DNA from: Bradyrhizobium sp. CCBAU 051011 | GTDB lineage: Bacteria; Pseudomonadota; Alphaproteobacteria; Rhizobiales; Xanthobacteraceae | Assembly: GCF_009930815.1 (NCBI RefSeq) | Contig: NZ_CP022222.1 | Span: 1,220,501 to 1,284,500 of the forward strand | Direction: 5' to 3' | Length of the DNA stretch: 64,000 nucleotides | Shown here: positions 53,846-62,888 of the stretch, one piece after another | Position numbering within the stretch: the first letter of the stretch is position 1 | How the letters are laid out: each line of letters begins with the position of its first letter | Made by a program: the position numbers and the translations under genes | Notes under the pieces: model-generated | What the model saw: the letters and a program-made list of their open reading frames with translations, nothing else | What the model was told of the DNA's origin: nothing | Databases searched by the model: none

Positions 53846-54412
53846 ATGCAGGCAATAATTTTGCTGGCAACGGCGGCGATTGCCATTCCCTTCGTCGTCG
53901 CTATTGTTGCGCCGGATAATACGGTTGGCGCCGCCGTCTCGAGCCGATTCCTGGAACGATCGCTAACGCCGCCCGGCGCTACAATTCCGCCGGAACCAAC
54001 GGAGAAGCCGCTTCCAGTCACCGCTGCGAGCCTGCACGCCTGGGTAACCGCCAAGGAGAGCCCCGGCTACGCACGCGCCTATGCCTGGCGCGTCATGCCG
54101 CTCGACCTGCTCTACCTTGCGGTTCTTGGCGGCTTCCTGGCACTAGGCGCCAGCACCCTAGCGTCCACCATTAGCTGGCCGCCAGCGTTGGCGAGCTTGC
54201 CCGTTTGGACGTGGCTGATCTTGCCGGCGGCCTACGTCCTTGCCGACATCATCGAAGACTGTCTGATCGTCTTGCTGATGACCGTGCCTGCCAGCATCAA
54301 TAATTTCACGGTATGGCTGCTCGCGGCTTTGCGGAACATCAAGATCGGCGCCAACGCCTTTGCCATGGTGCAAATCTTTGCGCTGGGCCTTGCCGGCGTG
54401 ATCTGGAAATAG
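53846..54412 (+). CDS. membrane protein, partner of the DUF2235 locus
   Basis: A 188-residue protein with an N-terminal hydrophobic helix (about residues 1-22), a soluble stretch (about 23-85) and three further helices (about 88-110, 118-135, 138-158) plus a C-terminal one (about 168-187). It starts nine bases after the preceding stop, with GAGGGG upstream, so it is co-transcribed with the DUF2235 gene. No family recognised; it may anchor or regulate the hydrolase. Confidence 0.7.
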   Translation: MQAIILLATAAIAIPFVVAIVAPDNTVGAAVSSRFLERSLTPPGATIPPEPTEKPLPVTAASLHAWVTAKESPGYARAYAWRVMPLDLLYLAVLGGFLALGASTLASTISWPPALASLPVWTWLILPAAYVLADIIEDCLIVLLMTVPASINNFTVWLLAALRNIKIGANAFAMVQIFALGLAGVIWK

Positions 54413-54526
54413 ATCGGCGCGGCGCAGCGATAGACTGATCAGCGAGCCACGATGCCGCATCGGTTCAGGAGGAACGCTGGAGCTTTTTGTCCGTTGTTGG
54501 ACATCCCAACATGGAAGGAGACAGCG

Positions 54527-54727
54527 ATGGATTGGAACAGGGTCGAAGGCAACTGGAAACAGTTCAAGGGTTCCGCCAAGGAGAAGTGGGGCAAGCTCAC
54601 CGATGACGATCTCAACGTCATCGAGGGCCGCCGCGAACAACTCGAAGGCAAGCTGCAGCAGCGCTACGGTTTTGCCAAGGACCAGATCCGCAAGGACGTG
54701 GACGACTGGTTCAGCACCTTGAAGTAA
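54527..54727 (+). CDS. CsbD family protein
   Basis: A 66-residue general stress protein of the CsbD family, with the hallmark MDWNRVEGNWKQFKGSAKEK start, the KWGKLTDDDL core and a C-terminal DVDDWFSTL. ATG at 54527 has AAGGAG eight bases before it. A terminator follows, so it is a single-gene transcript. Biochemical role unknown. Confidence 0.9.
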   Translation: MDWNRVEGNWKQFKGSAKEKWGKLTDDDLNVIEGRREQLEGKLQQRYGFAKDQIRKDVDDWFSTLK

Positions 54728-54742
54728 GGTTGTATTCGAAAT

Positions 54743-54774
54743 GAAAGCCCCGGCTCGATGCCGGGGCTTTTTCG
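54743..54774 (+). terminator. intrinsic terminator of csbD-like gene
   Basis: A perfect 11-bp stem AAAGCCCCGGC / GCCGGGGCTTT at 54744-54770 with loop TCGAT and a short T run. The stem is identical to that after glcB. Confidence 0.92.
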
Positions 54775-54813
54775 TTACGACGTTCCGCTGCGGGCAAGTC
54801 AGCCGCGCACACC

Positions 54814-54966
54814 CTAGACCGTGATGTATCTCAACAGCGAGATCACGCCGAGAATGATCACCACGACGCGGGCGATCTGCTTGGCGCGGCTGTCGAGCGG
54901 CAGGAGATTGATGAGATAGAGGATGAGGATGACGACCAGGAACGTGATGAGGATACTGACAAGCAT
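54814..54966 (-). CDS. 50-residue membrane protein, Thivi_2564-like
   Basis: Too short for most ORF calls. It encodes MLVSILITFLVVILILYLIN then LLPLDSRAKQIARVVVIILG and a short end, giving two hydrophobic helices around a basic LPLDSRAKQ turn. I recall this pattern as the Thivi_2564 family of tiny membrane proteins. The ATG at 54966 has AAGGGGG four to five bases upstream. It is convergent with the csbD-like gene and divergent from the chemotaxis receptor. Confidence 0.8.
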   Translation of the reverse strand: MLVSILITFLVVILILYLINLLPLDSRAKQIARVVVIILGVISLLRYITV

Positions 54967-55167
54967 GGGGCCCCCTTCGGCGCTCGTATGAGTGCGCTGG
55001 TAGTATTTTGTTAACGTGAATGAGAGCGGCCGGTTCCAGCTGCGGAACTGTTCGACGTGCGAAAAATCGCAATCCTTTCAAGCATCCTCGTATTTCTACG
55101 CGGATATAACCGGCCAAACCATTTACCGTTTTCCCCCCCAAATGACCGGGCGTCTTGGGGGAGCATC

Positions 55168-57252
55168 ATGTTGAACCGTCTGACCGTATCCGCGCTGCTG
55201 AAGACCGTCATCCTCGTCACCTCCTTCTGCGTGGTGGTCGGATTTTCGCTCAATGCCTGGGATTCCTGGGGCCGCCTGCAGGCGGCAAGCCGCATTGCGG
55301 TGATCGCGGACGCTTCCGCGAACATCTTCAAGGCGATGCACAATCTGCGCACCGACCGCTCCACGACCAACCGGCTGCTGAACTCCGACGCGCCGATGGA
55401 CGCCGATATCGAAAAATATCTGCGCAACATCCGCGACACCCAAATGCCGGCGATGAGCAACGCACTCGGCCTCCTCGGCAGCGTGGAATTCGCGCAAGCG
55501 CAAACGCTCGTCCCGGAGTTCGACCGTCTGTTCAAGTCGATGACCGCGCTGCAGAAGGAATTCTGGGACGCCGTGGCCAAGCCGAAGGCACAGCGCCGGC
55601 CCGAACTGGCCAAGGAATACTTTGCTGCCGCCAGCACCATGCTGGAGACGCTGGAGAAGCTGTCCGGAGCCCTTGGCGCCGCCGTCAACCACCAGGACGC
55701 GACCATCGACCAGTTGCTGGCGATCAAGCAGATCGCCTGGCTGTTGCGCAACACCGCGGGCGAAGCCTCGCTGATCGTCGCGATCGGACTCAACTCCGGC
55801 AAGATCACGCCGGAGGCGCAGCTTGCCTACACCAAATACGCCGGCGGCATCGACGCCGCATGGAGCGCGCTGGAATTGACGGCCGCGGGGATGCAGTTGC
55901 CTCCGGCGATCTCGAGCGCGATCGCCGCGACCAAGACCGCCTATTTCGAGCCGTCCTATCTTGCGCTGCGCGACCGGTTGCTGACGCAGGTTGCGGCGGG
56001 CGAGAAGACCGAGCTCAACGCCAACCAGTGGACCCCGGTCACGGTCGGGCGTCTCTCCGCCGCCGTCAACGTGGCCGAGGCCGCGCTCGACGCCGCCAAG
56101 GATCATGCCGCGCATTTGTACGCCAGCGCCTGGCGCTCGCTGACGATGCAGCTCGTATTGCTGATCAGCGCACTCGCGTTGGCCTTCGGCGCCCAGGTGA
56201 TCGTCGCACGCCGCGCCATCAAGCCGCTGCACTCCATGCGCGACGCCATGCTGAAGGTCGCCGCCGGCGATCTCCACGTCGATACCGGCTACGCCGCTCG
56301 CCACGATGAAATCGGCGCGCTGGCCGGCGCGCTGGAGACCTTCAAGCAGCAGGCCGCCGACAAGGCCGGGATCGAGGCACAGGAACGCGAGCGCAACGCC
56401 GGCGCCATGGCCCGGCAACAGGCGATCGAGAGCTATGTCGGCGAGTTCGAGGGCATGGTGCGCCAGACGCTCAGCCAGCTCGGCGATGCCTCCGGCCAGA
56501 TGCGAACCACCTCGTCCGGCCTCTCGACCATTTCGCGCCAGACCAACGAGCGCGTCCAGGTCGCCGAGAAAGCTTCCGGCGAGGCCTCAATGAGCGTCGA
56601 GACGGTTGCGGCGGCTTCCGAAGAGCTCAGCGCCTCGATCAACGACATCAGCCAGCAGGCGGCGCACGCTGCCGGCATCGCCAGCCGCGCGGTCGGCCAG
56701 GCGCGCGATACCGACGGCACCGTGCAGGGGCTTGCCCAATCGGCGGGACGGATCGGCGAGGTGATCGGCCTGATCAACACCATCGCCGCGCAGACCAACC
56801 TGCTCGCGCTCAACGCCACCATCGAGGCCGCGCGCGCCGGTGAGGCCGGCCGCGGCTTTGCGGTGGTCGCCTCCGAAGTCAAATCGCTGGCGAGCCAGAC
56901 CGCGAAGGCGACCGAGGAGATTTCCGAGCAGATCTCGGACATCCAGCGGGTCGCCGGCGAGGCCATCGACGCCATCAGCAGCATCATCGGCGAAGTCAAC
57001 GAGGTCGCGACCGCGATTGCCGCCGCCGTGCAGCAACAGGGCGCCGCGACGCAGGAGATCACGCGCTCGACCCAGTTTGCCGCGCAGGGCACCAAGAACG
57101 TGTCCGACAACATCAACGGCGTGAAGGCCGATGCCGACGCGGCGGCAGCCGCTGCCGAGGATGTGAAGCACGCGTCCCAGACGCTGGAGACGCAGAGCCA
57201 GCAACTCGGCAATCAGGTCACCGAATTCCTCGGCAAGATCCGCGCGGCTTAA
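55168..57252 (+). CDS. methyl-accepting chemotaxis protein
   Basis: A 694-residue transducer. An N-terminal helix (about residues 10-30) leads to a large helical periplasmic sensor (about 32-325), a second helix (about 330-350), a HAMP domain (about 352-405) and a signalling domain (about 440-690) with the hairpin tip [20 protein letters not shown] and [17 protein letters not shown], both well conserved. No C-terminal NWETF-like pentapeptide is present. The ligand is unknown. ATG at 55168 has GGGGGAG four bases upstream. Confidence 0.93.
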   Translation: MLNRLTVSALLKTVILVTSFCVVVGFSLNAWDSWGRLQAASRIAVIADASANIFKAMHNLRTDRSTTNRLLNSDAPMDADIEKYLRNIRDTQMPAMSNALGLLGSVEFAQAQTLVPEFDRLFKSMTALQKEFWDAVAKPKAQRRPELAKEYFAAASTMLETLEKLSGALGAAVNHQDATIDQLLAIKQIAWLLRNTAGEASLIVAIGLNSGKITPEAQLAYTKYAGGIDAAWSALELTAAGMQLPPAISSAIAATKTAYFEPSYLALRDRLLTQVAAGEKTELNANQWTPVTVGRLSAAVNVAEAALDAAKDHAAHLYASAWRSLTMQLVLLISALALAFGAQVIVARRAIKPLHSMRDAMLKVAAGDLHVDTGYAARHDEIGALAGALETFKQQAADKAGIEAQERERNAGAMARQQAIESYVGEFEGMVRQTLSQLGDASGQMRTTSSGLSTISRQTNERVQVAEKASGEASMSVETVAAASEELSASINDISQQAAHAAGIASRAVGQARDTDGTVQGLAQSAGRIGEVIGLINTIAAQTNLLALNATIEAARAGEAGRGFAVVASEVKSLASQTAKATEEISEQISDIQRVAGEAIDAISSIIGEVNEVATAIAAAVQQQGAATQEITRSTQFAAQGTKNVSDNINGVKADADAAAAAAEDVKHASQTLETQSQQLGNQVTEFLGKIRAA

Positions 57253-57291
57253 CCGCTCGTCATGCCCCGGGCTTGACAGACTGTAGACTTC

Positions 57292-57936
57292 TCACTCCCG
57301 CGCCACGATAGGCACGCGGTCATACTTGGCGCGCACCTTTTTAGAGGCCGGTGAGAAGTTCACTTCGGCGCCGCGCCTGTCGCCACTGCGGCCGGCGACC
57401 AGCAGGCCGTTTTCGCCGGCGACGATGTCGCCCTTGCGCAGCGTCGGATCGTTCTCGACCTTTACCTGCGCCAGCCCGACCGGGTCCTTGCCGTTGCAGG
57501 TGCAGCCGTTGACGAGCTCGTTGCGATAGCGGAATGCGTTCGGCAGATCGGAATAGGATTTGCCGTTGTCGGCGGTCGCCTCGTCGATGCTGCTGCCATA
57601 GAACAGCTTGGTCTCGCTCGCCGGGCAGAAGCTGTTGCAGGTCGTGGCGCGGCTGGCATTGTCGGACGCCGGAAGCGGGAAATAACGGCCGTCGCAAGTC
57701 CGCACGCAATAGGCCTGGCTGCCGCCTCCGCTGTACCTCGCCCGTCCCTCGCCGCGCGGCGCGTAGATGCGGCCATCTTCATTGGGGAACGGCATCTGGA
57801 CATAGGGTTGGTGGCGCTGGCGGCCGAAGCCGCCAAACAATTGCGAGAAGAAGTCCTGGGCCTGCGCGGCAGGCGCCAGCGCGGACGCGCAAACCACCGC
57901 GGCTGCTCCCCACGCTGCCAGTTTTCCAGGTCGCAT
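57292..57936 (-). CDS. DUF2865 exported protein
   Basis: A 214-residue exported protein of the DUF2865 family. The signal peptide ends at APAAQA, a Gln/Arg/Pro-rich stretch follows, and the core has six Cys in YCVRTCDGRYFP, TCNSFCPA and CTCNGKD, likely as disulfides. Function unknown; probably periplasmic. ATG at 57936 has AGGAGGAG upstream, which decides against TTG 57960. It lies 35 bp downstream of the transpeptidase gene, so they are likely co-transcribed. Confidence 0.85.
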   Translation of the reverse strand: MRPGKLAAWGAAAVVCASALAPAAQAQDFFSQLFGGFGRQRHQPYVQMPFPNEDGRIYAPRGEGRARYSGGGSQAYCVRTCDGRYFPLPASDNASRATTCNSFCPASETKLFYGSSIDEATADNGKSYSDLPNAFRYRNELVNGCTCNGKDPVGLAQVKVENDPTLRKGDIVAGENGLLVAGRSGDRRGAEVNFSPASKKVRAKYDRVPIVARE

Positions 57937-57971
57937 CAATCTTCTCCTCCTATCCAACACAACGCATCCGC

Positions 57972-58727
57972 TCAGTAGAGCTGCGCCGCCGTCAGGTTCA
58001 TGGCCTGACGCCCCGAAGGCGGCGCGATCCCAAGGGGCCGTGGCTGCACGCCGGCCGGACGAACCGTCCTGCCATCTCCGCCGCGCGCCATGACCGGCGC
58101 GTTCTTCGGCAGCACCACGACTTTCGTTCCGACATTGACGCGGCTGAACAGGTCGGTGATGTCCTCATTGGTCAGGCGGATGCAGCCCGACGAGACGAAT
58201 TTTCCGATCGTCGAGGGATCGTTGGTGCCGTGAATGCGGTATTGGCTGGTGCCGAGATACATCGCCCGCGCGCCGAGCGGATTGCCGGGGCCGCCGGCCA
58301 TGAAGCGCGGCAGATAGGGCTGGCGCGCGATCATCTCCGCCGGGGGATGCCAGTCCGGCCATTCTGCCTTGCGGCTGACCGTCTGCACGCCGGACCAGGT
58401 AAAGCCTTCGCGGCCGACGCCGACGCCATACCTGATGGCCCGGCCGTGGCCGAGCACATAATAGAGTGTGGTGTTGCCGGTATCGATGATGATCGTGCCC
58501 GGCGCTTCCGTCGTCCCAAAGGCGACGACGGCACGGCGAAGCCGCTCGGGCGTCGCGCCTTCGTCAGACCCTATCACCTCATCGGCGGGATATGCACTCG
58601 GCTGGGCATAGCTGAACGTCTGCGCATTCGCGGCGCTCAAGACCACTAACGATGTCAGCAAAGCGCTGACGAGGACGAGCGCGCTTGCCGCGCGCGACGA
58701 AAGTCGGCGGTCGGAAATCTGTGTCAT
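57972..58727 (-). CDS. L,D-transpeptidase, YkuD family
   Basis: Peptidoglycan cross-linking or protein-attaching enzyme of 251 residues. The signal peptide ends at SAANA, and the YkuD catalytic domain (about residues 75-205) carries His in YRIHGTNDPSTIG and the catalytic Cys in VSSGCIRLTNEDI. The C-terminus is a Pro/Gly-rich tail. ATG at 58727 fits the signal peptide. Divergent from the AI-2E family transporter, upstream of the DUF2865 gene. Confidence 0.93.
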   Translation of the reverse strand: MTQISDRRLSSRAASALVLVSALLTSLVVLSAANAQTFSYAQPSAYPADEVIGSDEGATPERLRRAVVAFGTTEAPGTIIIDTGNTTLYYVLGHGRAIRYGVGVGREGFTWSGVQTVSRKAEWPDWHPPAEMIARQPYLPRFMAGGPGNPLGARAMYLGTSQYRIHGTNDPSTIGKFVSSGCIRLTNEDITDLFSRVNVGTKVVVLPKNAPVMARGGDGRTVRPAGVQPRPLGIAPPSGRQAMNLTAAQLY

Positions 58728-58923
58728 GGGACTGCCCCGCGGGGTATGTGCATCGCTGGATGCTCTGCCAAACAAAACGCAGCTACAGGCCGGCAGTTCC
58801 TTTGCGGCTGTCCGGCGCGACTGCGCGTTGGAACCCGTGCCGCCGCGCCACGTTATGACCGCGGTTCGTTTTGCGACGTTGCTTTTGCCGTGTCATCGCC
58901 GCTTCGGGCGAGGGAAAACCATT

Positions 58924-60105
58924 GTGAGCGTCATTCCCCCCAAGCCTTCGCCCACCAAGCCCTCCTCCGCCAAGCCTTTGGCCGCCAAATCTCCACCGAC
59001 CAAACCTCCGCCCGGAGAACGCAAGCTTCCGCACGAGGGCGAGCCGGTGCCGGACAGCAAAGCCGAGTCGCCGCCGGTCATTCGCCGCACGGAAGTGGTG
59101 GCGATCGCCCTCGTCGGCCTCTTGATCATCTGCGTCATCACCGGGCTTTATCTCGCCAAGGCGTTCTTTCTGCCGGTCACGATGGCCTTCATCGTCGGCA
59201 CCATGCTGTCGCCGGCGGCCAGTCTCCTCGAGCGTTTCCGCATTCCGCGAGCCGTCGCAGCCGTCGTGATCGTGGCCGTCGGCACCGCCGCGGTCGCCTT
59301 CATGGTCGGCCTGATCGCTTCGCCTGCGGTGGAATGGAGCGGCAAGCTGCCTGAGCTGGGGTCGGTGCTGAGGGAGAAGCTGCACGTGTTCGACCGTCCG
59401 CTCGCACTCTGGCAGGAGTTGCAGAGCATGCTCGGCGGCCCCGGCACGCTCACGACATTCCATCTGCCCAAGATCGACTGGGTACAACCCACATTGGAGT
59501 TCCTGTCGCCGACCTTTGCCGAGTTCCTGCTCTTCATGGCAACCTTGATCCTGTTCATCGCGAGTTGGCGGGACCTGCGCCGGGCCCTGATCATGAATTT
59601 CGGCGAGCGCGAGTGGCGGCTGCGGACGCTGCGGATCCTCAACGAGATTGAGGACCATCTCGGCGGCTACCTGCTGACGGTGACCATGATCAATGTCGGC
59701 GTTGGCATCGCCACTGGCCTGATTTGCGCGATCACGGGCATGCCCAATCCGGCCAGCCTCGGCGCGCTGGCCGCGATTCTCAATTTCATTCCGATCATCG
59801 GCCCGGTGGCGATGTTCGCCGTCCTGGTCGTGGTCGGTCTCGTCGCGTTCCCGACCATCAGCGCCGGCCTGCTGGCGCCGACAATGTTTGCGGCGATGAC
59901 CTTCCTGGAGGGCCATTTCCTGACGCCGATGATCGTCGGACGCCGGCTGGCCCTGAACGCGCTCGCCGTTTTCATCGTGCTCGCCTTCTGGACCTGGCTG
60001 TGGGGCCCGATGGGCGCATTCCTGTCGTCGCCGCTTCTGATCGTCGCGCTGATCGTGAAGGAGCATTTGATGCCACCCGATTCCCCGCAATTGCCGGAGG
60101 ATTAA
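58924..60105 (+). CDS. AI-2E family transporter (TqsA/PerM-like)
   Basis: A 393-residue polytopic membrane protein of the AI-2E transporter family, which exports autoinducer-2 or other small molecules or ions. A Pro/Lys-rich cytoplasmic N-terminus (about residues 1-50) precedes about eight helices, and the family block near LNFIPIIGPVAMFAVLVVVG and GHFLTPMIVGRRLALN is clear. GTG at 58924 has GAGGGA nine bases before it; the frame opens to 58726, which would run over the divergent gene promoter. Confidence 0.88.
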   Translation: MSVIPPKPSPTKPSSAKPLAAKSPPTKPPPGERKLPHEGEPVPDSKAESPPVIRRTEVVAIALVGLLIICVITGLYLAKAFFLPVTMAFIVGTMLSPAASLLERFRIPRAVAAVVIVAVGTAAVAFMVGLIASPAVEWSGKLPELGSVLREKLHVFDRPLALWQELQSMLGGPGTLTTFHLPKIDWVQPTLEFLSPTFAEFLLFMATLILFIASWRDLRRALIMNFGEREWRLRTLRILNEIEDHLGGYLLTVTMINVGVGIATGLICAITGMPNPASLGALAAILNFIPIIGPVAMFAVLVVVGLVAFPTISAGLLAPTMFAAMTFLEGHFLTPMIVGRRLALNALAVFIVLAFWTWLWGPMGAFLSSPLLIVALIVKEHLMPPDSPQLPED

Positions 60106-60180
60106 CCGGTTTCGTCTCGGGAACTTCCGATCAGACGGTGCGTTTGTTCCGCAGCTAAATTCAGCACCGGGGAGCTTTCG

Positions 60181-60540
60181 ATGTCTGACGCCGCCACGAA
60201 AAATCTCACGGACAAAGCAACCTATGAACGCCTGGAAAAGGATGTAGTCGCCGTGAAAAACGATATCGCAGCCCTGACCGAGCAGATCACCGACGCGCTG
60301 AACAGTTTTGCCGGCACCGCCACCAAGCAGGCCCGGCGCGGCTACAAGCAGGCGCGCGCCAATGCGGAGCAGGCGGTCGAGGACATGTCGGAGCGCGGCA
60401 GCGCGATGATGGATGCCGCCCATGACGCGGCGTCCTCGATCGAGGAGACGCTGGAGGACGCCATCACGCAGCGGCCGCTGGCGACCGTCGCCTTGGCGCT
60501 GGGTATCGGCTTTCTGATCGGCGTGACCTGGCGAAGGTGA
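60181..60540 (+). CDS. DUF883 family protein (ElaB/YqjD-like)
   Basis: A 119-residue protein: a long helical stretch (about 10-95) and a C-terminal membrane helix with the glycine-zipper RPLATVALALGIGFLIGVTW. The family is membrane-anchored and may bind ribosomes in stationary phase. GGGGAG stands upstream of the ATG at 60181. Followed by a holin-like gene 120 bp later, a usual pairing. Confidence 0.9.
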   Translation: MSDAATKNLTDKATYERLEKDVVAVKNDIAALTEQITDALNSFAGTATKQARRGYKQARANAEQAVEDMSERGSAMMDAAHDAASSIEETLEDAITQRPLATVALALGIGFLIGVTWRR

Positions 60541-60660
60541 TTCTGGCGCAGGTGAATCCAGCGCAGGGCGGCGCGCACGGGAGAGCCATCCCTTGCATCG
60601 TCGTAGCGGCTGCACGGTGCTGCTTGTTTTGTTGAAGCTATTTTCGGATCGAGGCGCGCC

Positions 60661-61107
60661 ATGTTTCAACGATTCATCGATGATTTCAAGGAATCGACCG
60701 CCACGGTGGTGCGACTGACGTCGCTGGCGGCGGCGGCGGCGATGGCGTTGCTGGTCACGACCGCCTTTCTCTGCGCGGCGGCTTTCGTGTTCGTGTTGCA
60801 AAATTATGGTCCCGTGCAAGCCTGCCTGACCGGGGCCGCCATCTTCTTCGTGGTCGCCCTGATCGCGGCCGGTTGCTACATGATGCGCAAGAGGCAGATC
60901 GAGGCGCGCGCCGAACAGGCGGCGAAGGCCGCGAAGTCCACCGCGCAGACCGTGCTCTCCGATCCGGCGATGGTTGCGATGGGCATCCAGGTGATCCGCG
61001 CCATCGGCGTCAAGCGGCTGATCCCGATTCTCGCCGTCGGCGGACTGGCGCTGGGATTTCTGGCAAGCCGCGCCAACACAAGCAACAGCGAGGCGCCGGC
61101 GGAGTAG
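60661..61107 (+). CDS. phage holin-superfamily-like membrane protein
   Basis: A 148-residue protein with an N-terminal amphipathic segment, two hydrophobic helices (about residues 24-47 and 53-74), a basic/Ala-rich linker and a third helix (about 122-138). This is the pattern of proteins grouped as Phage_holin_3_6 or holin-X in bacteria, which occur with DUF883 genes and are not phage parts. Function unknown; probably envelope-related. Confidence 0.75.
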   Translation: MFQRFIDDFKESTATVVRLTSLAAAAAMALLVTTAFLCAAAFVFVLQNYGPVQACLTGAAIFFVVALIAAGCYMMRKRQIEARAEQAAKAAKSTAQTVLSDPAMVAMGIQVIRAIGVKRLIPILAVGGLALGFLASRANTSNSEAPAE

Positions 61108-61159
61108 CGGGTCCGGACTCCGTGACGGCGAAGCAACCAGCATGCCGCGGCCTCTCGAC

Positions 61160-61234
61160 GTCATTCGAGCGAAGCGAAACAATCCATAGCGCCGCGCGCG
61201 GATAGCTGGATTGCTTCGCTTCGCTCGCAAGGAC
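61160..61234. repeat. inverted repeat, GTCATTGCGAGCGAAG family, copy 2
   Basis: GTCATTCGAGCGAAGCGAAA-CAATCCA and TGGATTGCTTCGCTTCGCTC-GCAAGGAC are near-complementary arms around about 20 bp. It lies downstream of the holin-like gene. I recall this as a common Bradyrhizobium intergenic repeat. Confidence 0.75.
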
Positions 61235-61242
61235 GTGGATAT

Positions 61243-61290
61243 AGTTTTGCGATCTCGCGACATGTTATGCCCGAGGTTTGCAGCTCTTCA
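61243..61290. repeat. left half of a dispersed repeat, interrupted by the IS110 element
   Basis: TTTTGCGATCTCGCGACATG through TGCCCGAGGTTTGCAGCTCT-TCATCGCCC is what I recall as the start of a dispersed repeat whose continuation (GGGCGCAGGGAAGACCGGGT) appears only at 62613, on the far side of the transposase. The split is inferred from memory of intact copies. Confidence 0.45.
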
Positions 61291-61463
61291 TCGCCCGCTT
61301 GTTCAGAGCAACTGTGCTGGAAGTAGCCCGGTGATCGGCCGGCCTCAAGGCTGGCGCTGGCGCGCCCCCGCCTACGGCGGCTGCGGCCTTGACCCCGCCC
61401 GTTCACCGGTCTGTCGGCTTTGCAAGCGCTCGGTCGCGGAACCGATCGCGGTGGGCGCGCTCG

Positions 61464-62426
61464 TCAGCTCAACGCGTAACGGCTGGGATCCCATTTCTGC
61501 CGTCGTGCGATCATGGTGTTGAGGATGATGATCAGCTTGCGCATGCCGGCGATGATGGCAATCTTCGGCTCTTTTCCTTTGGCAATCAGGCGCTGATAGT
61601 AGGCCTTCAGCACGGGATTGTTCAGCGTGGCTGCGCCAACACAGGGCATGTAGATGGCGTTACGGACCCAGCGGCGGCCTCCCTTGATGTGGCGCTCGCC
61701 GCGGCGCTTTCCGCTGTCGTCGTCATAGGGGGCGACCCCGATCAAGGCCGCGGCGATCTTGTTGCTCACCTGACCAAGCTCCGGCATTCCTGCAAGGAGG
61801 TTTGCCGAACTCGTCTCGGCGAACCCCGGCACACTCTCGATGATCTCGGCGCGTTCCGCAAAATCCGGCATGGACTTGATTTTGGCGCAGATGGCGGCCT
61901 CGAGCTTGGCAATCTCGCAGGCCAGGTTCTTCAAGATGCGGGCATGCGCCTTCTGCACCAATCCCGGCGCGGCATGCTCGCTTTGGCTGACCAAGCGCAT
62001 CCTAAAATCAATCAGGCTTAAGCGCGCCTTTACGAGTGCCTGCAGCTCCTCTTGTGCCGCATCGTGTTTCTGGCCCGGCGCATCGCTGAATGTCTCGGCG
62101 AACCAGGCAATCATCTCGGCATCGATCGTATCGTTCTTGGCCAGCCGTCCGGCTGATAGCGCGAAGCTGCGGACCCGTTTGGGGTCGACGATCCGAACTT
62201 CGATGCCGGCGTCGCGCAGCACCTTGGCCCAGGCACGCTCATAGCCGCCACTCGCCTCCATCACCGCCTTGTTCGCCTGGTGCTTGCGAAGCCAGGCGAC
62301 CAGCTTACGGTGCCCCTGGGTCGTGCTCGGGAGGGTTTGCCGTAATCCCAACGCACGAATGCACGCATCCACCTTGTCCTTGGCGACATCGATACCCACG
62401 ACAACATGAGCATTTTGTGCCATCAT
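61464..62426 (-). CDS. IS110 family transposase/recombinase
   Basis: A 320-residue recombinase. The N-terminal DEDD RuvC-like domain has Asp13 (GIDVAKDKVD), Glu57 (AVMEASGGYE), Asp99 and Asp102 (KNDTIDAEMI). The C-terminal Tnp_20 domain has the LIGVAPYDDDSGKRRGERHI stretch with the conserved Ser of the family. Both catalytic sets appear intact, so the element may be active. ATG at 62426 stands a few bases behind AAGGGAG; the frame is open to 63287 but that part runs across the repeat and beyond and is not used. Confidence 0.93.
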   Translation of the reverse strand: MMAQNAHVVVGIDVAKDKVDACIRALGLRQTLPSTTQGHRKLVAWLRKHQANKAVMEASGGYERAWAKVLRDAGIEVRIVDPKRVRSFALSAGRLAKNDTIDAEMIAWFAETFSDAPGQKHDAAQEELQALVKARLSLIDFRMRLVSQSEHAAPGLVQKAHARILKNLACEIAKLEAAICAKIKSMPDFAERAEIIESVPGFAETSSANLLAGMPELGQVSNKIAAALIGVAPYDDDSGKRRGERHIKGGRRWVRNAIYMPCVGAATLNNPVLKAYYQRLIAKGKEPKIAIIAGMRKLIIILNTMIARRQKWDPSRYALS

Positions 62427-62612
62427 CCACTCCCTTCCTTGCTCGGTTCGGGCTCGAGCCCTTGCAACTGTTCGGGTTGAGGAAGACACCGGAGCTGTCC
62501 CTCGCTCTGACACAGGCTCGGTCGCCTTTGGGCGCAACGGGCTCAGTTCCAGCAACGGGCGGTTGGTGCGCAACCGCCCGTTCGCACATTCTGACAGATT
62601 TCCTGGACACAA
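62427..62612 (-). ncRNA. candidate bridge RNA region of the IS110 element
   Basis: The 186 nt upstream of the transposase start is non-coding and structured, including a perfect 11-bp hairpin AACGGGCGGTT / AACCGCCCGTT at 62554-62582. IS110-group elements encode a bridge RNA in this position that pairs with target and donor DNA. Seven bases GGGCGCA (62530-62536) also occur at the presumed insertion flank (62613-62619), as a target-guide match would. Structure and pairing are unproven. Confidence 0.45.
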
Positions 62613-62748
62613 GGGCGCAGGGAAGACCGGGTGCGCGCTGCACCCGCGGTCTCGTGTGCCGTTGCGCATAGAGAAAAACGCACACGAGCATACAGGTACA
62701 GCGGGAGCATTCCGGCCTTCCCTGCGCAAGGGAAAATAAATATGCCAA
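62613..62748. repeat. right half of the dispersed repeat
   Basis: From GGGCGCAGGGAAGACCGGGT to the GCGCAAGGGAAAATAAATAT stretch. A minus-strand shadow frame over it reads SLAQGRPECSRCTCMLVCVF, a sequence I recall from repeat-derived spurious proteins in many Bradyrhizobium genomes. It contains GGTGCGCGCTGCACC and TGCGCAAGG-type hairpins. Confidence 0.5.
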
Positions 62749-62888
62749 TGGATTTGCAGAGAGGCGCGTGGAACCTTCAAACCATTGATCGGCCGAGACT
62801 TATCCCCATAAGGTGCCATACACCTCTTTTGGCATACGCACACATCATCGCGACACATCGCGAGACACGGGGACACGGGGACACGAGC
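62749..62888. other. integrase upstream region
   Basis: No gene. It holds the putative integrase promoter and a short tandem repeat (GGGGACAC twice near 62874-62888, after CGCGACACATCGCGAGACAC). An attachment site could lie here, but none was identified. Confidence 0.4.

Larger units (their letters stand above)
61290..62612 (-). mobile_element. IS110-family insertion sequence (ends approximate)
   Basis: Contains a full IS110-type transposase gene and a structured non-coding stretch on its 5' side, the layout of the IS110 group. The outer ends are estimated from where the presumed host repeat is interrupted (near 61290 and 62612); IS110 elements lack clear terminal inverted repeats and usually make no target duplication, so ends cannot be fixed by eye. 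Confidence 0.6.

Noticed and set aside
51143..54412. Type VI secretion effector/immunity cassette
   Set aside because: DUF2235 is shared with Tle1 effectors, but no VgrG, Hcp, PAAR or adaptor gene is adjacent, and the protein carries its own membrane helices.
60661..61107. Prophage holin
   Set aside because: No lysis or structural phage genes nearby; the family name is historical and it pairs with DUF883 as in many chromosomes.
58783..61263. 826-codon minus-strand open frame
   Set aside because: It lies antisense to the AI-2E transporter, DUF883 and holin-like genes, all of which have clear family motifs and ribosome binding sites. Its translation is His/Arg/Asp-rich without any motif, as expected of a high-GC shadow.
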